In this document: piece by piece, positions 5,199 to 5,243 of the stretch
Position numbering within the stretch: the stretch's first letter is position 1
How the letters are laid out: each line of letters begins with the position of its first letter
Assembly (NCBI RefSeq): GCF_042646065.1
Contig: NZ_JBHRTA010000024.1
Location: 1 to 5,243 of the forward strand
DNA length: 5,243 bases
Direction of reading: 5' to 3'
From: Parapedobacter deserti
Lineage (GTDB): Bacteria; Bacteroidota; Bacteroidia; Sphingobacteriales; Sphingobacteriaceae
Notes under the pieces: generated by a model
Told to the model about the DNA's origin: nothing
Seen by the model: the letters and a program-made list of their open reading frames with translations, nothing else
Databases searched by the model: none
Translations under genes and position numbers: made by a program

Positions 5199-5243
5199 AT
5201 GAAAGAAAAGCAAGAAGAATTCGATTACGAGGAGATGAAAGCG
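5199..5243 (+). CDS. start of a probable IS256-family transposase (partial)
   Basis: ATG at 5199 opens 15 codons to the window edge, reading MKEKQEEFDYEEMKA. IS256-type (mutator-like) transposases of Bacteroidota commonly begin in this way, with a charged MK-E/K stretch then F-D/N-Y/F-E and a K-rich continuation. Only this short N-terminus is visible, so neither the catalytic DDE residues nor completeness can be judged. The preceding inverted repeat and the GAGACTG end support the reading. A different transposase or an unrelated charged protein remains possible. Confidence 0.5.
   Translation, partial: MKEKQEEFDYEEMKA

Larger units (their letters stand above)
5140..5243 (+). mobile_element. 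left end of a second insertion sequence, probably IS256 family (cut by window)
   Basis: The sequence GAGACTGTAAAATC followed by AACTGTGTCA (5140-5163) has the look of IS256-family ends, which start with GA and carry a GTGT motif about 15-20 bases in. A coding start for a probable IS256-like transposase follows 36 bases later. The element runs out of the window, so neither the matching right end nor a target duplication can be seen. It abuts the IS3 element, suggesting nested or adjacent insertions. Confidence 0.5.

Overview
The window looks like a piece of a Bacteroidota genome, most likely a Sphingobacteriaceae- or Chitinophagaceae-like bacterium. The evidence is a family of secreted proteins with N-G-x-VGIGT-xxP repeats and a C-terminal block built on DYVF, IPSA and KVEELTL. 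I know this combination from tail-fibre-like or adhesin-like surface proteins of that phylum. Ribosome binding sites are poor, and the one good promoter candidate has the TTTG / TAnnTTTG form typical of the phylum. The genus cannot be read from this sequence.

The left three quarters (about 250-3764) is a minus-strand array of paralogous genes. Read in the direction of transcription it holds gene D (3764-2826, 312 aa), gene C (2731-1907, 274 aa), gene B (1901-1053, 282 aa) and gene A (1056-437, broken by a one-base deletion). It ends in a decayed internal fragment of a D-like gene (about 417-255). Each intact gene starts with a signal peptide, has its own beta-rich middle, then one or more GIGT repeats, and ends in the shared block plus a coiled-coil tail. 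The genes are packed tightly: B and A overlap by ATGA, C and B are 5 bases apart, and a possible short reading frame overlaps the start of C. The C-terminal blocks fall into two subtypes that alternate along the array (D and B; C and A). This suggests duplication of a two-gene unit, or products that work in pairs.

The left edge (1-254) has no recognisable gene. It carries a good minus-strand promoter candidate and a 15-bp block identical to one upstream of gene D, so a further gene of the array may start just beyond base 1.

The right quarter (about 3871-5243) is mobile DNA. An IS3-family element carries orfA, an in-phase A AAA AAG slippage site and orfB with a complete DDE triad. It lies upstream of D in the opposite orientation and may have cut D off from its promoter. 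It is followed by what looks like the left end of a second element, probably IS256 family, whose transposase begins at 5199 and runs off the window.

Taken together this is a duplicating and decaying locus of secreted, probably surface-displayed fibre proteins, rearranged by insertion sequences. No new enzyme system or defence module is visible.
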